From assembly GCA_016218105.1 (NCBI GenBank), contig JACRET010000045.1:1-45176 (forward strand): 45,176 bases of DNA, read 5' to 3'. Every line of letters starts with the position of its first letter. Position 1 is the stretch's first letter. The translations under genes were made by a program, and so were the position numbers. Positions 15,937 to 23,269 of the stretch are shown in pieces. Origin of the DNA: Deltaproteobacteria bacterium. GTDB lineage: Bacteria > Desulfobacterota > GWC2-55-46. Under the pieces are notes generated by a model. The model was not told where the DNA came from, did not search any database, and saw only the letters and a list, made by a program, of their open reading frames with translations.

Positions 15937-17394
15937 TTGGATGACAAAAGAACTTTGATCACTCCGGAACAAAAGCTCGATGCGATAATGAAAGCGACGC
16001 TCGAAGGGGTGTCGATAATCGACAGCGACATGAAAGTCCTTTGGGCCAATCCCGTCGCAAAATCGTGGGCGGAAAGTCCCGATGAAGTGATAGGGGCATG
16101 CTGTTACAGCGTCTTTCGCAACAAGACCTCGATATGCGGCGAGTGCCCCGCGCTAAAGGCGTTCAAGACAGGAAATATCGAGAAATCGATTGAGTTCAGC
16201 TCCGCAAATGGCGAAAAAAAGAGCTTTGCCGTCACGGCGTCTCCAATAAAGGACAGCGGAGGGAAAGTTTTTTCAGTTGCGGTCGTAGCCCATGACCTCA
16301 CCAGGTCCCTCGAACTTGAGAGCGAGGTAAGGGAGGTCAGCACCAGGTTCCGGGCGATCATAGACGGAATCGGGGACGGGATATCAATCATAGACAAGGA
16401 ATTCAATATAGTAAGGGTAAATAAGGCTATTCTGGATATGTTCGGGATAAGCGGTTTTTCCGAAGTCCTCGGGAAAAAATGCTACCGGGCGTATTACCGC
16501 AGAGACATGCCTTGCGGCGACTGCCCCGCGGAAAAGACCTTTCTTGAAGACAAACAAAATCATTCCACGATCATACGGCGCGACGGCAAGGAAAAGAGGA
16601 TCTGCGATATTTCGACATTCCCGATAAAAGACCCTGAAGGGATCGGCTCCGTAATAGAATACGTCAGGGACATAACGGGGAGGATCAACCTTGAGGACCA
16701 GTTGCTGCACTCCGAGCGGCTTGCAGGTGTTGGCGAGCTCGCCGCCGGGATAGCCCACGAATTGAGGAATCCTTTGAGCACGATCACCAGCTCCATTCAG
16801 CTCTGCCTTAAAAAATACGAGATAACCGACGGGGTGAAAAGGCATCTTACGATAATCTTGAGGAATTCCGAAAATGCCAACCGGACCATCAGCGAACTGC
16901 TCGATTTCGCAAAGCCCTGCGATATGTCGTTCAAGCCCGACAACGTCGGCAGGGTCATAGAAAAGGTCTGCAACCTCGTTCAGAGCCGCTGTGCGAGGCA
17001 GTCGGTCAGGATCCGCAAAAAAATGCAGAAGGGAATGCCGGAACTGATACTTGACGAAAAAAGGCTGGAAAGCTCATTCATGAATTTCTTGCTCAACTCT
17101 CTCGATGCCATGTCAGGCGGCGGGACTATCACTGTGTCGGCATACTATGACGAGAGGAAGGATGAGATAGCCGTGAGCTTCGCGGATACCGGGGAAGGCA
17201 TACCCGCCGAGAACCTGGACAGGATATTCGACCCTTTCTTTACCACAAAAAGGAAAGGCACGGGCCTGGGGCTTTCGCTCGCCCATAACTTTATCGCCTG
17301 CCACAAAGGCAGGATAGATGTAAAGAGCGGCGCCGGAAAGGGCACGGAGATAAACGTCAGGTTCCCGGTATTCAAAAACAAGGCAGGTGAGTAA
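15937..17394 (+). CDS. Cysteine-PAS sensor histidine kinase (NtrB-like)
   Basis: A 485-residue soluble kinase. It holds two PAS domains (about 15-125 and 135-250), each with the same insert C-Y-x9-C-G-x-C-P (CYSVFRNKTSICGECP and CYRAYYRRDMPCGDCP), then HisKA with the phospho-acceptor His at about residue 274 in GIAHELRNP, and HATPase with SFADTGEGIP and GTGLGLSLA. There is no membrane segment, so it senses a cytoplasmic signal; the three cysteines per PAS could bind a metal or Fe-S cluster or respond to redox. A TTG at 15937 is chosen because GGAGG sits five bases away; a GTG at 15916 is the alternative. It is coupled to the NtrC-type gene and next to the gas vesicle locus. Confidence 0.88.
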   Translation: MDDKRTLITPEQKLDAIMKATLEGVSIIDSDMKVLWANPVAKSWAESPDEVIGACCYSVFRNKTSICGECPALKAFKTGNIEKSIEFSSANGEKKSFAVTASPIKDSGGKVFSVAVVAHDLTRSLELESEVREVSTRFRAIIDGIGDGISIIDKEFNIVRVNKAILDMFGISGFSEVLGKKCYRAYYRRDMPCGDCPAEKTFLEDKQNHSTIIRRDGKEKRICDISTFPIKDPEGIGSVIEYVRDITGRINLEDQLLHSERLAGVGELAAGIAHELRNPLSTITSSIQLCLKKYEITDGVKRHLTIILRNSENANRTISELLDFAKPCDMSFKPDNVGRVIEKVCNLVQSRCARQSVRIRKKMQKGMPELILDEKRLESSFMNFLLNSLDAMSGGGTITVSAYYDERKDEIAVSFADTGEGIPAENLDRIFDPFFTTKRKGTGLGLSLAHNFIACHKGRIDVKSGAGKGTEINVRFPVFKNKAGE

Positions 17395-18782
17395 TGGACA
17401 GGAGAAGGGACTTCATCTTGATAGTTGACGATAACGAGGACATGAGCCAGGTGCTCTGCGAGACGCTGGAGTACGAGGGGTATGAGGTCGCAGTGGCCGG
17501 GAACGCCAGAGCCGCCTTGAAGGAATTGAGCAAGAGGATGCCCGACCTTATCCTCCTTGACGTGAAACTCCCCGGGATGGACGGCTTCAAGGCTCTGGAA
17601 GAGATGAAAAAGATCAATGGCAATCTGCTTGCTATAATGCTCACCGCTTACTGCGACGTCAAAAGCGCGGTTCGCGCCATGAAGCTCGGCGCTTACGATT
17701 ACATCACAAAGCCTTTTGACGACGATGAGTTGAGGATAGTGATCAAAAAGGCCCTTAACGCGGGCCGCCTTGAGAAGGAAGTGGCGGACTTGAGGAAAAG
17801 GCTTGAAGACTTCAGCGGCGCGCAGGAGTTCAAGAGCGAGTCCCCGCGTTTCTGCCAGGCGCTTAAACAGGTAAAGACCGTAGCCCCAACGAATATGACG
17901 GTCATATTGCAGGGCGAGAGCGGCACGGGAAAGGAAGTCATCGCGCGCATGGTGCACATGAACAGTTTCAGGAAGGAGATGCCGTTTGTGGCCATCGACT
18001 GCGGGACCCTGCCGGAGACCCTGGCCGAAAGCGAGCTCTTCGGCCACGAGAAAGGCGCGTTCACAGGCGCCGATTGCAGAAAGGAGGGCCAGTTCGAAAG
18101 CGCCAGGGGCGGCACGCTTTTCCTTGACGAGATAACGAACCTTTCGGATTCCGTGCAGGCCAAACTTTTGCGCGTAATTCAGGAGCGGAAAATCCATCGG
18201 TTGGGAAGCGACAAGGACATAGAGGTCGATGTCAGGATAATAGTCGCTACCAACCTGACCTTCGCCGCCGAAGTCAGGGAGGGGAACTTTCGGGCCGATC
18301 TTTACCACAGGCTTAACGAGTTCTCCATCGAAATACCGCCGCTCAGGGAACGCAGAGAGGACATTATACCCCTTGGGCTCCACTTTCTGAAAGAGGCAAA
18401 TAGGGAATTCAACAAGGACATAAAGGGGCTTTCAAGCGAAGCGATAAGGAAAATCCTCGATTACGACTGGCCCGGCAATATAAGGGAAATGAGGAATGTC
18501 ATCAGGAGGGCGGTACTCCTTACGGATTCCGATTCCATAACCACCTCAATACTCCCGTTGCCGGTAAAAGCGGATTGTCCTTCGTTGGGCACTGACATGC
18601 AGTCGGCCTTTGAGAAAGGGACGTCTCTAAAGGAACTTACGGGCAAACTGACAAGGGAATTGGAAAAACAGATGATCGAAAAGGCGCTCGAACAATCCAA
18701 TAACAACAAGAGCCGGGCCGCAAAGATACTTAAGATAGACCGCATGACGCTTTATTCCAAGATAAAATCATTCGGCCTTTAA
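17394..18782 (+). CDS. NtrC-family sigma-54-dependent response regulator
   Basis: A 462-residue activator. The receiver (1-120) has acceptor Asp56 in LILLDVKLP. The AAA+ domain has Walker A GESGTGKE (174-181) and an intact GAFTGA loop (221-226), which contacts sigma-54. The C-terminal Fis-type helix-turn-helix is in NKSRAAKILKIDRMTLYSKI. Its ATG overlaps the kinase stop codon, so the two form one two-component system. The next promoter downstream (18938) is a sigma-54 promoter with an upstream palindrome, so this protein very likely drives the gas vesicle operon. Serratia gas vesicle loci also encode an NtrC-type regulator (GvrA), a useful parallel. Confidence 0.93.
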   Translation: MDRRRDFILIVDDNEDMSQVLCETLEYEGYEVAVAGNARAALKELSKRMPDLILLDVKLPGMDGFKALEEMKKINGNLLAIMLTAYCDVKSAVRAMKLGAYDYITKPFDDDELRIVIKKALNAGRLEKEVADLRKRLEDFSGAQEFKSESPRFCQALKQVKTVAPTNMTVILQGESGTGKEVIARMVHMNSFRKEMPFVAIDCGTLPETLAESELFGHEKGAFTGADCRKEGQFESARGGTLFLDEITNLSDSVQAKLLRVIQERKIHRLGSDKDIEVDVRIIVATNLTFAAEVREGNFRADLYHRLNEFSIEIPPLRERREDIIPLGLHFLKEANREFNKDIKGLSSEAIRKILDYDWPGNIREMRNVIRRAVLLTDSDSITTSILPLPVKADCPSLGTDMQSAFEKGTSLKELTGKLTRELEKQMIEKALEQSNNNKSRAAKILKIDRMTLYSKIKSFGL

Positions 18783-18813
18783 TATGCAGGATATGTAAGC
18801 CCCGCCATACGAG

Positions 18814-18833
18814 ATGTAGAGAACGCTCTACAT
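18814..18833. promoter_or_regulatory. Candidate enhancer (UAS) palindrome for the NtrC-type activator
   Basis: ATGTAGAG, four central bases AACG, then CTCTACAT: a perfect 8-bp inverted repeat centred about 115 bp upstream of the -24 element, a usual distance for an NtrC-type enhancer. No T-run follows, so it is unlikely to be the terminator of the preceding gene. Just downstream, CATAACTCC occurs twice (18831-18839 and 18852-18860), 21 bp apart, which would place both copies on the same DNA face. Confidence 0.6.
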
Positions 18834-18906
18834 AACTCCTCATTCATTTCTCATAACTCCAATAAAAGAAAATCCGGAATATCCACAAACTCAGGGGATT
18901 TTTGAG

Positions 18907-18926
18907 GTCCGGCATTTGGGCCGGAC
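18907..18926. promoter_or_regulatory. Inverted repeat just upstream of the sigma-54 promoter
   Basis: GTCCGGC, six bases, GCCGGAC: a perfect 7-bp stem ending 11 bases before the -24 element. A second nested pair (GGCATTT at 18911 and AAATGCC at 18930) overlaps it. It may bind a repressor or a DNA-bending protein; no U-tract follows. Confidence 0.45.
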
Positions 18927-18937
18927 GGAAAATGCCT

Positions 18938-18953
18938 TGGCACTGTTATTGCG
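18938..18953 (+). promoter_or_regulatory. Sigma-54 (-24/-12) promoter of the gas vesicle operon
   Basis: TGGCAC, five bases, then TTGCG: the GG and GC dinucleotides have the required spacing and the match to TGGCAC-N5-TTGC is perfect. Transcription should start near 18964, giving a leader of about 70 bases before gvpA. The adjacent NtrC-type gene encodes the needed activator class. Confidence 0.88.
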
Positions 18954-18995
18954 GTACATATAAATCGAACACGAACAAAGGGGGAGAAACAAACA

Positions 18996-19094
18996 ATGTT
19001 CCAAATCCAACAAAGAAAGGAGGTGCATTCTTATGGCAGTCGAGAAAAACATGGCGTCGTCCAGCCTCGTAGAGGTAGTGGACAGGATCCTTGA
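18996..19094 (+). CDS. Possible leader ORF overlapping gvpA
   Basis: A 32-codon frame starts at an ATG with GGGGGAG nine bases upstream and runs into gvpA in another frame, stopping at 19092-19094. Its Shine-Dalgarno is as strong as that of gvpA. The peptide (beginning [12 protein letters not shown]) has no recognisable features. It could tune translation of gvpA by ribosome traffic, or be chance. Confidence 0.25.
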   Translation: MFQIQQRKEVHSYGSREKHGVVQPRRGSGQDP

Positions 19095-19248
19095 CAAGGG
19101 CATCGTCATAGATGCGTGGGCAAGGGTATCGCTGGTAGGCATCGAGCTTCTGGCGATCGAAGCAAGGGCCGTATGTTCATCTGTTGAGACCTTCCTCAAA
19201 TATGCCGAGGCAATAGGTCTTACCGCCACAGAATCGGCGACAGCGTAA
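19033..19248 (+). CDS. gvpA: GvpA major gas vesicle shell protein
   Basis: A 71-residue protein with the classical GvpA sequence: [20 protein letters not shown], then [18 protein letters not shown] and a short C-terminal helix ([13 protein letters not shown]). GvpA subunits fold as helix-beta-beta-helix and polymerise into the ribs of the gas-filled protein shell. The length is typical. AAAGGAGG at 19016-19023 lies nine bases from the ATG. It is the first gene after the sigma-54 promoter and is followed by an mRNA hairpin, consistent with higher expression of the major shell protein than of the assembly genes. Confidence 0.97.
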   Translation: MAVEKNMASSSLVEVVDRILDKGIVIDAWARVSLVGIELLAIEARAVCSSVETFLKYAEAIGLTATESATA

Positions 19249-19282
19249 CAGCCCCAATGGGATCTCTGGCATCCTTGGAGAC

Positions 19283-19309
19283 ATAGAGGCACTTTCAAAG
19301 CCCCTCTAT
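19283..19309 (+). promoter_or_regulatory. mRNA hairpin after gvpA
   Basis: ATAGAGG and CCTCTAT form a perfect 7-bp stem around a 13-base loop with an inner CTTT/AAAG pairing, 35 bases after the gvpA stop. No U-run follows, so it is more likely an RNA-stabilising or attenuating element than a full terminator. Confidence 0.5.
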
Positions 19310-19389
19310 CCGAATCGGCCCAAGCATGCTGCGAGGTCTTGCGGAAAGGCGCAATCGGCAAACAGGCAATAACAGTGGGAGTAAGACAG

Positions 19390-20025
19390 ATGGAAAATCC
19401 CGATTATCTCAGTTCAGGCCTTGAGATTGTAGAGTCATACGAAAAAAGGTCAAAGGTGATAATAGAGCTTATAAACGAGGCGGCCGGCCTGGTGGATGAG
19501 CATTCCTCTGAACAGGACGCCATCCTGGTGACATTGAAGGAAACGCTCGCAAAGACTGAGAGGCTCAGAAAAAAAGATTTTGACAGGCTTGTCGAAAGCG
19601 TGCTAGGCCGCAGGGAAGAGATGAAGGCAAGGCTCAAGGAGTCCCTGGACGCGCTTTGGGCAGAGGAAGCGGAGATGGTAAGAAGGCTCACGGATATTTT
19701 TACGAAAGGCAAGCCGGAGGATTTCGAGTTTATCAATAACGCACATATTCCGCGCATGAGAGAGAGGGAAGAGGTTGTCGTGAAGCTTCTTATGGGCCTT
19801 CATATCGGGCAGGCCGAACTTTCGGTTGAACTCAGACGGCTTCTTTCGAAAGGCGCGGATTTAAAGATAAGGGATTTCAAATCGGCCATAAAGGAACTTA
19901 AGGCCCTTCAGGATGAAAAAGGGGCGGATAACGCCGTCGAGGAGCTTGAACGGCTGAGGCTCGATATTCTGGGGCAGTGGCGCGGGGTCTGCTCGGCATA
20001 TGAAAGAAGCTCACATCAGGCCTGA
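19390..20025 (+). CDS. Gas vesicle locus coiled-coil protein, unknown
   Basis: A 211-residue, highly charged and almost fully helical protein with long heptad-like stretches (ERLRKKDFDRLVESV, REEMKARLKESLDALWAEEAEMVRRL). The middle segment EDFEFINNAHIPRMREREEVVVKLLMG is less charged. There is no signal or membrane segment. I do not recognise the family. It lies directly after gvpA, where gvpC is found in Serratia and cyanobacterial clusters, so a shell-associated or assembly role is plausible. The ATG at 19390 has GGGAG upstream. It is cotranscribed with the next gene. Confidence 0.72.
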   Translation: MENPDYLSSGLEIVESYEKRSKVIIELINEAAGLVDEHSSEQDAILVTLKETLAKTERLRKKDFDRLVESVLGRREEMKARLKESLDALWAEEAEMVRRLTDIFTKGKPEDFEFINNAHIPRMREREEVVVKLLMGLHIGQAELSVELRRLLSKGADLKIRDFKSAIKELKALQDEKGADNAVEELERLRLDILGQWRGVCSAYERSSHQA

Positions 20026-20065
20026 GCGGCGCAACGGTTTTTTTTATAACGAAAGGAGATGGACT

Positions 20066-20590
20066 ATGATGGCATCAAATGATTTCAGGGCGATGGTGCA
20101 GGACATATCCGCCGCTTATGACGTAAGGAAAGGGGAGCTTTCCGCTCTCAGGCAGCAGTTGCATCAGATGCTGGACGAGTTCAAAAAAGAAAAAAAAGAA
20201 GAGCTTAAAAAGATCGGCGATGAGAGGAAGCGGGAGATCTCGGCCTTGAAGAAAAGGGTCGAGGACATTAAGCACGATGTCCACGACTCTCTGAATGATT
20301 TCCGCAAGACCGCTTTTGCCGAGATAGAAAAAGGCGCGAAGGATAGAAAAGAAGAAGTCTCCCACATGCTGAAGACATTCAGGAAAGAGGTGTTGGACGG
20401 CTTCAGGCATGAGCGCGAGAATATGGCCTCCGCGTGGCAGGAGCTTGTCTCTTCCATGAAGGCGAAGAGGTCCGGAAAAACTCAGGGAGACCAGAGGGAG
20501 CCTTCGTACGAGAGGGTGGCCAGCCATTCTAAGAAGGCCCGCCGCGTGAAAACAAAGGCCGCAAAGAGCCGCCATCATAACCTGCGTTAA
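20066..20590 (+). CDS. Repeat-containing coiled-coil protein, candidate GvpC analogue
   Basis: A 174-residue lysine- and glutamate-rich helical protein. A degenerate unit recurs at least three times: LHQMLDEFKKEKKEEL, VHDSLNDFRKTAFAEI and VSHMLKTFRKEVLDGF, each followed by a charged RK-rich stretch. This resembles the amphipathic helical repeats of GvpC, which clamps the outside of the vesicle, although I see no clear match to the cyanobacterial 33-residue unit. The last 45 residues are basic and probably disordered. A strong AAAGGAG lies upstream of ATG 20066. Its place between gvpA and gvpN is the usual gvpC position. The function is inference. Confidence 0.68.
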   Translation: MMASNDFRAMVQDISAAYDVRKGELSALRQQLHQMLDEFKKEKKEELKKIGDERKREISALKKRVEDIKHDVHDSLNDFRKTAFAEIEKGAKDRKEEVSHMLKTFRKEVLDGFRHERENMASAWQELVSSMKAKRSGKTQGDQREPSYERVASHSKKARRVKTKAAKSRHHNLR

Positions 20591-20613
20591 ATGACCTGGA
20601 GGTAATTCATCCT

Positions 20614-21600
20614 ATGGCGTTAAATGAATATACAACTGTCCTTGAGCCGAAAAGCCTACCTGACTTCGTCGAGACCGCTTACGTGAAGGATGTCACTGAA
20701 AGGGCGCTGGCGTATATCAGGGCAGGCTTCCCCGTGCACTTCAGAGGCTCTTCAGGGGCCGGCAAGACCACGCTCGCGATGCACCTTGCCGCCAAAATCG
20801 GCAGGCCGGTAGTAGTACTCCACGGTGACGAGGAGCATTCGACCTCCGCTCTTATAGGGGGCGAGCAGGGCTACAGGATGAAAAGGGTGGTCGATAATTT
20901 CATCCATTCGGTGCTTAAGACCGAAGAGAACATGCAGAAGACATGGGTGGATAACCGCCTGACCATCGCCTGCAAATACGGTTTCACGCTCGTCTACGAC
21001 GAATTTACGAGGTCGAGGCCCGAGGCCAACAACATCCTTCTTTCCATATTGCAGGAAAGGGTGATGGATATTCCGGGCGTGAAGGAAGGGTACATAAAGG
21101 TAGACCCCAACTTCGCCGCCATATTCACCAGCAACCCGGAGGAATATGCCGGGGTGTACAGGAGCCAGGACGCGCTCAGGGACAGGATGGTAACGCTCGA
21201 CCTCGATTTCCCGGACAGGGATACCGAGATAGCCATCACGATGTCGAAATCCGGCCTTAAGAGGTCGGATGCCGAGAAAATAGTGGAGATCGTGAGAGGG
21301 CTGAGGGATTCCGGCAAATGCGAGTTCTCCCCCACGGTCAGGGGATGCATAATGATAGCAAAGACGCTCAGGATAAGAAACGGCTCCGTGGACCCGGGAA
21401 GCGCGGTCTTCAGGGAAATCTGCGCCGACGTGCTGGGTTCAGAGACGAGCAGGGTAGGCACAAGGACGAGTTCAAAAAAGATGAAAAAACTCGTCATCGA
21501 ACTTATTAACAAGACCTGCGGGAACGGCAACGGCGCCAGGGACCTTAAGTGCGAGAACGCCCCACCCCTGGAGCGGCAGACCGTCGGCGCTGTACATTGA
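20614..21600 (+). CDS. gvpN: GvpN AAA+ ATPase
   Basis: A 328-residue MoxR-like AAA+ ATPase of the GvpN family. Walker A is GSSGAGKTT (45-53); the Walker B-like LVYDEFTRSRPEANN and the following LLSILQERVMDIPG are characteristic of GvpN, as is the N-terminal AYIRAGFPVHFRG. GvpN supports vesicle enlargement, probably by remodelling the growing shell with ATP. The last 40 residues are variable. A Shine-Dalgarno GGAGG precedes the ATG. It sits between the coiled-coil genes and the first gvpF/L. Confidence 0.96.
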   Translation: MALNEYTTVLEPKSLPDFVETAYVKDVTERALAYIRAGFPVHFRGSSGAGKTTLAMHLAAKIGRPVVVLHGDEEHSTSALIGGEQGYRMKRVVDNFIHSVLKTEENMQKTWVDNRLTIACKYGFTLVYDEFTRSRPEANNILLSILQERVMDIPGVKEGYIKVDPNFAAIFTSNPEEYAGVYRSQDALRDRMVTLDLDFPDRDTEIAITMSKSGLKRSDAEKIVEIVRGLRDSGKCEFSPTVRGCIMIAKTLRIRNGSVDPGSAVFREICADVLGSETSRVGTRTSSKKMKKLVIELINKTCGNGNGARDLKCENAPPLERQTVGAVH

Positions 21601-21621
21601 GCTTAAAGGAGGTCTTTGAAT

Positions 21622-21942
21622 ATGTCCAGAAATGTCGCCGGGCTCTCGGAGATAAAAACCGGCCAGAAGTCCAAGATCAGGTCGATGCCTGGCGTCACAG
21701 CCAACGGGTATCTGGACCTTTATGTGATAAACCTCGAAAAGGGAAGGCTTGAGAAGGAACTCGGGGCCGTTATCAAACGTAAGGTCAAGCTTGAAAGCGA
21801 GATCAAAAGCCTTGAGAAAGAGATGGCTAAGCTCAGGAAAAAGTTGCCCTCAAAGAAACAGGCCCCGAGACAGGCCCCTAATGGCCCGGAAGCCGCGCCC
21901 ATCATTAAAAACCCTCTTAAAACAATGATAATGGATTATTGA
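21622..21942 (+). CDS. Small coiled-coil gas vesicle protein (position of GvpV)
   Basis: A 106-residue protein with an N-terminal conserved-looking stretch ([19 protein letters not shown], then [18 protein letters not shown]), a central coiled coil ([20 protein letters not shown]) and a proline-rich basic tail. Its slot between gvpN and gvpF matches GvpV of the Serratia cluster; I claim only the positional match. The ATG at 21622 has GGAGG nine bases away. Function unknown. Confidence 0.7.
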   Translation: MSRNVAGLSEIKTGQKSKIRSMPGVTANGYLDLYVINLEKGRLEKELGAVIKRKVKLESEIKSLEKEMAKLRKKLPSKKQAPRQAPNGPEAAPIIKNPLKTMIMDY

Positions 21943-21943
21943 A

Positions 21944-22696
21944 ATGAACGAAGGCAACTATCTCTACTGCATAATAGGCACTGATGCGGCCCGGAATTTC
22001 GGGCCGATAGGGATAGGCGGAAGAGGGGATGAGGTAACCACGCTTGGATTTGACGGTATATCCTGTGTCGTCAGCAGGTCGCCTCTTACCGAATACATCC
22101 TCAACAGGGAAAATCTTCTGGTACACCAGAAGACGATAGAGCAGGTCATGAAGGAGTATACGGTACTGCCTGTGAGGTTTTCGACCATCGCCGACAGCCC
22201 TGAAGACATCCGTAACCTCCTCAGGAAGAGGCGCGCCGAGTTCAAAACCCTCCTCTCGGAAATGGAAGGAAAGATAGAGCTTGGGCTCAAGGCGCTCTGG
22301 ACCGACATGAAACCGGTCTTCCGTGAGATACAGGAGTCGGATAATGAGATAAGGAAACTGCGGGGCAGGATGGCTGTGGCCGGAGGCGGGAGCGCGTACT
22401 ACGACAGGATAAGCCTCGGCAAGATGGTCGAGTCCGCCTTGCAGAAGAAAAAGGACGATGAAGCCGAAGCTATCCTTTCCCTGTTCAGGGATATCTCTGT
22501 TGATATGAGGAAAAACAAGGTCCACGGGGATAATATGCTCCTTAACGCAGCGTTCCTCATCGACGGGACAATGGCTAGGGAGTTCGACAGCAGGATAAAG
22601 GACCTCGATGAGAAGAACGGCGGAAGGATGAAATTGAAATACGTAGGGCCGGTCCCCATATTCAATTTCGTGAATATTGTCGTTGAATGGAGTTAA
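21944..22696 (+). CDS. gvpF: GvpF/GvpL-family gas vesicle protein (copy 1)
   Basis: A 250-residue GvpL/GvpF-family protein: N-terminal YLYCIIG, the central HQKTIEQVMKEYTVLPVRFSTIADS, and the C-terminal LKYVGPVPIFNFVNIVVEW are family marks. GvpF binds GvpA and is thought to keep it from aggregating during early assembly. There is almost no Shine-Dalgarno; the ATG lies one base after the preceding stop, so it is probably translated by coupling. Two paralogues follow at 26391 and 27767. Confidence 0.93.
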   Translation: MNEGNYLYCIIGTDAARNFGPIGIGGRGDEVTTLGFDGISCVVSRSPLTEYILNRENLLVHQKTIEQVMKEYTVLPVRFSTIADSPEDIRNLLRKRRAEFKTLLSEMEGKIELGLKALWTDMKPVFREIQESDNEIRKLRGRMAVAGGGSAYYDRISLGKMVESALQKKKDDEAEAILSLFRDISVDMRKNKVHGDNMLLNAAFLIDGTMAREFDSRIKDLDEKNGGRMKLKYVGPVPIFNFVNIVVEWS

Positions 22697-22721
22697 ACAG
22701 CGGTAAAGCGGGGTGAAGAGT

Positions 22722-23258
22722 ATGCCTGCAAAAAAAAAGATGCGCGATGATAAAAAGGTGCAAGAAGGTGGCTTCGATTTCGACCTCGGGAAATCCCCTC
22801 TGGGGAATTTTTTCAAGGGGCTTACGAACCTCGTTGATCTGGCGGCCAAGGTCGCCGAAAAAGGGGAGACCCTTAAACGTGAAGGCGAGATAAAAGGCCT
22901 CGGCAAGGACGTGAAAGGCGTCTACGGGTTTTCCGTAAGGACTCTCGGGGGCAAGCCTTTCGTGGAGCATTTCGGCAATATCAGGGAGACGCCGGAAGGC
23001 CCGGTAATGGAAGAGGTCAGAGAGCCTATCGTCGACATATTCGATGAAAAAGGCGGTTTGGTGGTAATAGCGGAGGCGCCAGGCATCGAGAAGAAGGATA
23101 TCGAGCTTGAGATAAAGAAAGACGTCCTGGAGATAAAGGCCTTCGGCGCGCATAGGAAATACCGTAAGGAAGTAAAGCTCCCTTCCCGGGTAAAGGCCGA
23201 GCCGCCCGCGTTTACCTATAAAAACGGCGTTATCGAAATCAGGCTGGCAAAGGCTTGA
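22722..23258 (+). CDS. gvpH: GvpH-like Hsp20 small heat-shock protein
   Basis: A 178-residue protein. Residues 1-90 are an unusual leader with LGNFFKGLTNLVDLAAKVAEKG, a pattern common to GvpH-like proteins. Residues 95-178 form an alpha-crystallin domain: PIVDIFDEKGGLVVIAEAPG, ELEIKKDVLEIKAFG and the closing YKNGVIEIRLAK. Such proteins hold unfolded clients; in haloarchaea GvpH binds GvpA. The ATG at 22722 is preferred to a GTG at 22713. A second Hsp20 of the same operon is at 30655. Confidence 0.87.
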   Translation: MPAKKKMRDDKKVQEGGFDFDLGKSPLGNFFKGLTNLVDLAAKVAEKGETLKREGEIKGLGKDVKGVYGFSVRTLGGKPFVEHFGNIRETPEGPVMEEVREPIVDIFDEKGGLVVIAEAPGIEKKDIELEIKKDVLEIKAFGAHRKYRKEVKLPSRVKAEPPAFTYKNGVIEIRLAKA

Positions 23259-23269
23259 GGAAAACCGAT

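Noticed and set aside
15550..15972. A 140-codon minus-strand frame in the intergenic gap
   Set aside because: Runs through repeat-like sequence into the kinase gene and shows no domain or codon-use support.
17145..18383. A 412-codon open frame on the minus strand
   Set aside because: Shadow of the NtrC-type regulator; GAFTGA and Walker motifs are on the plus strand.
18814..18833. The palindrome as terminator of the NtrC-type gene
   Set aside because: No U-run follows the stem, and the distance to the sigma-54 promoter suits an enhancer better.
21549..21752. A 67-codon plus-strand frame after gvpN
   Set aside because: It overlaps both gvpN and the 106-residue gene in another frame; the latter has the Shine-Dalgarno.
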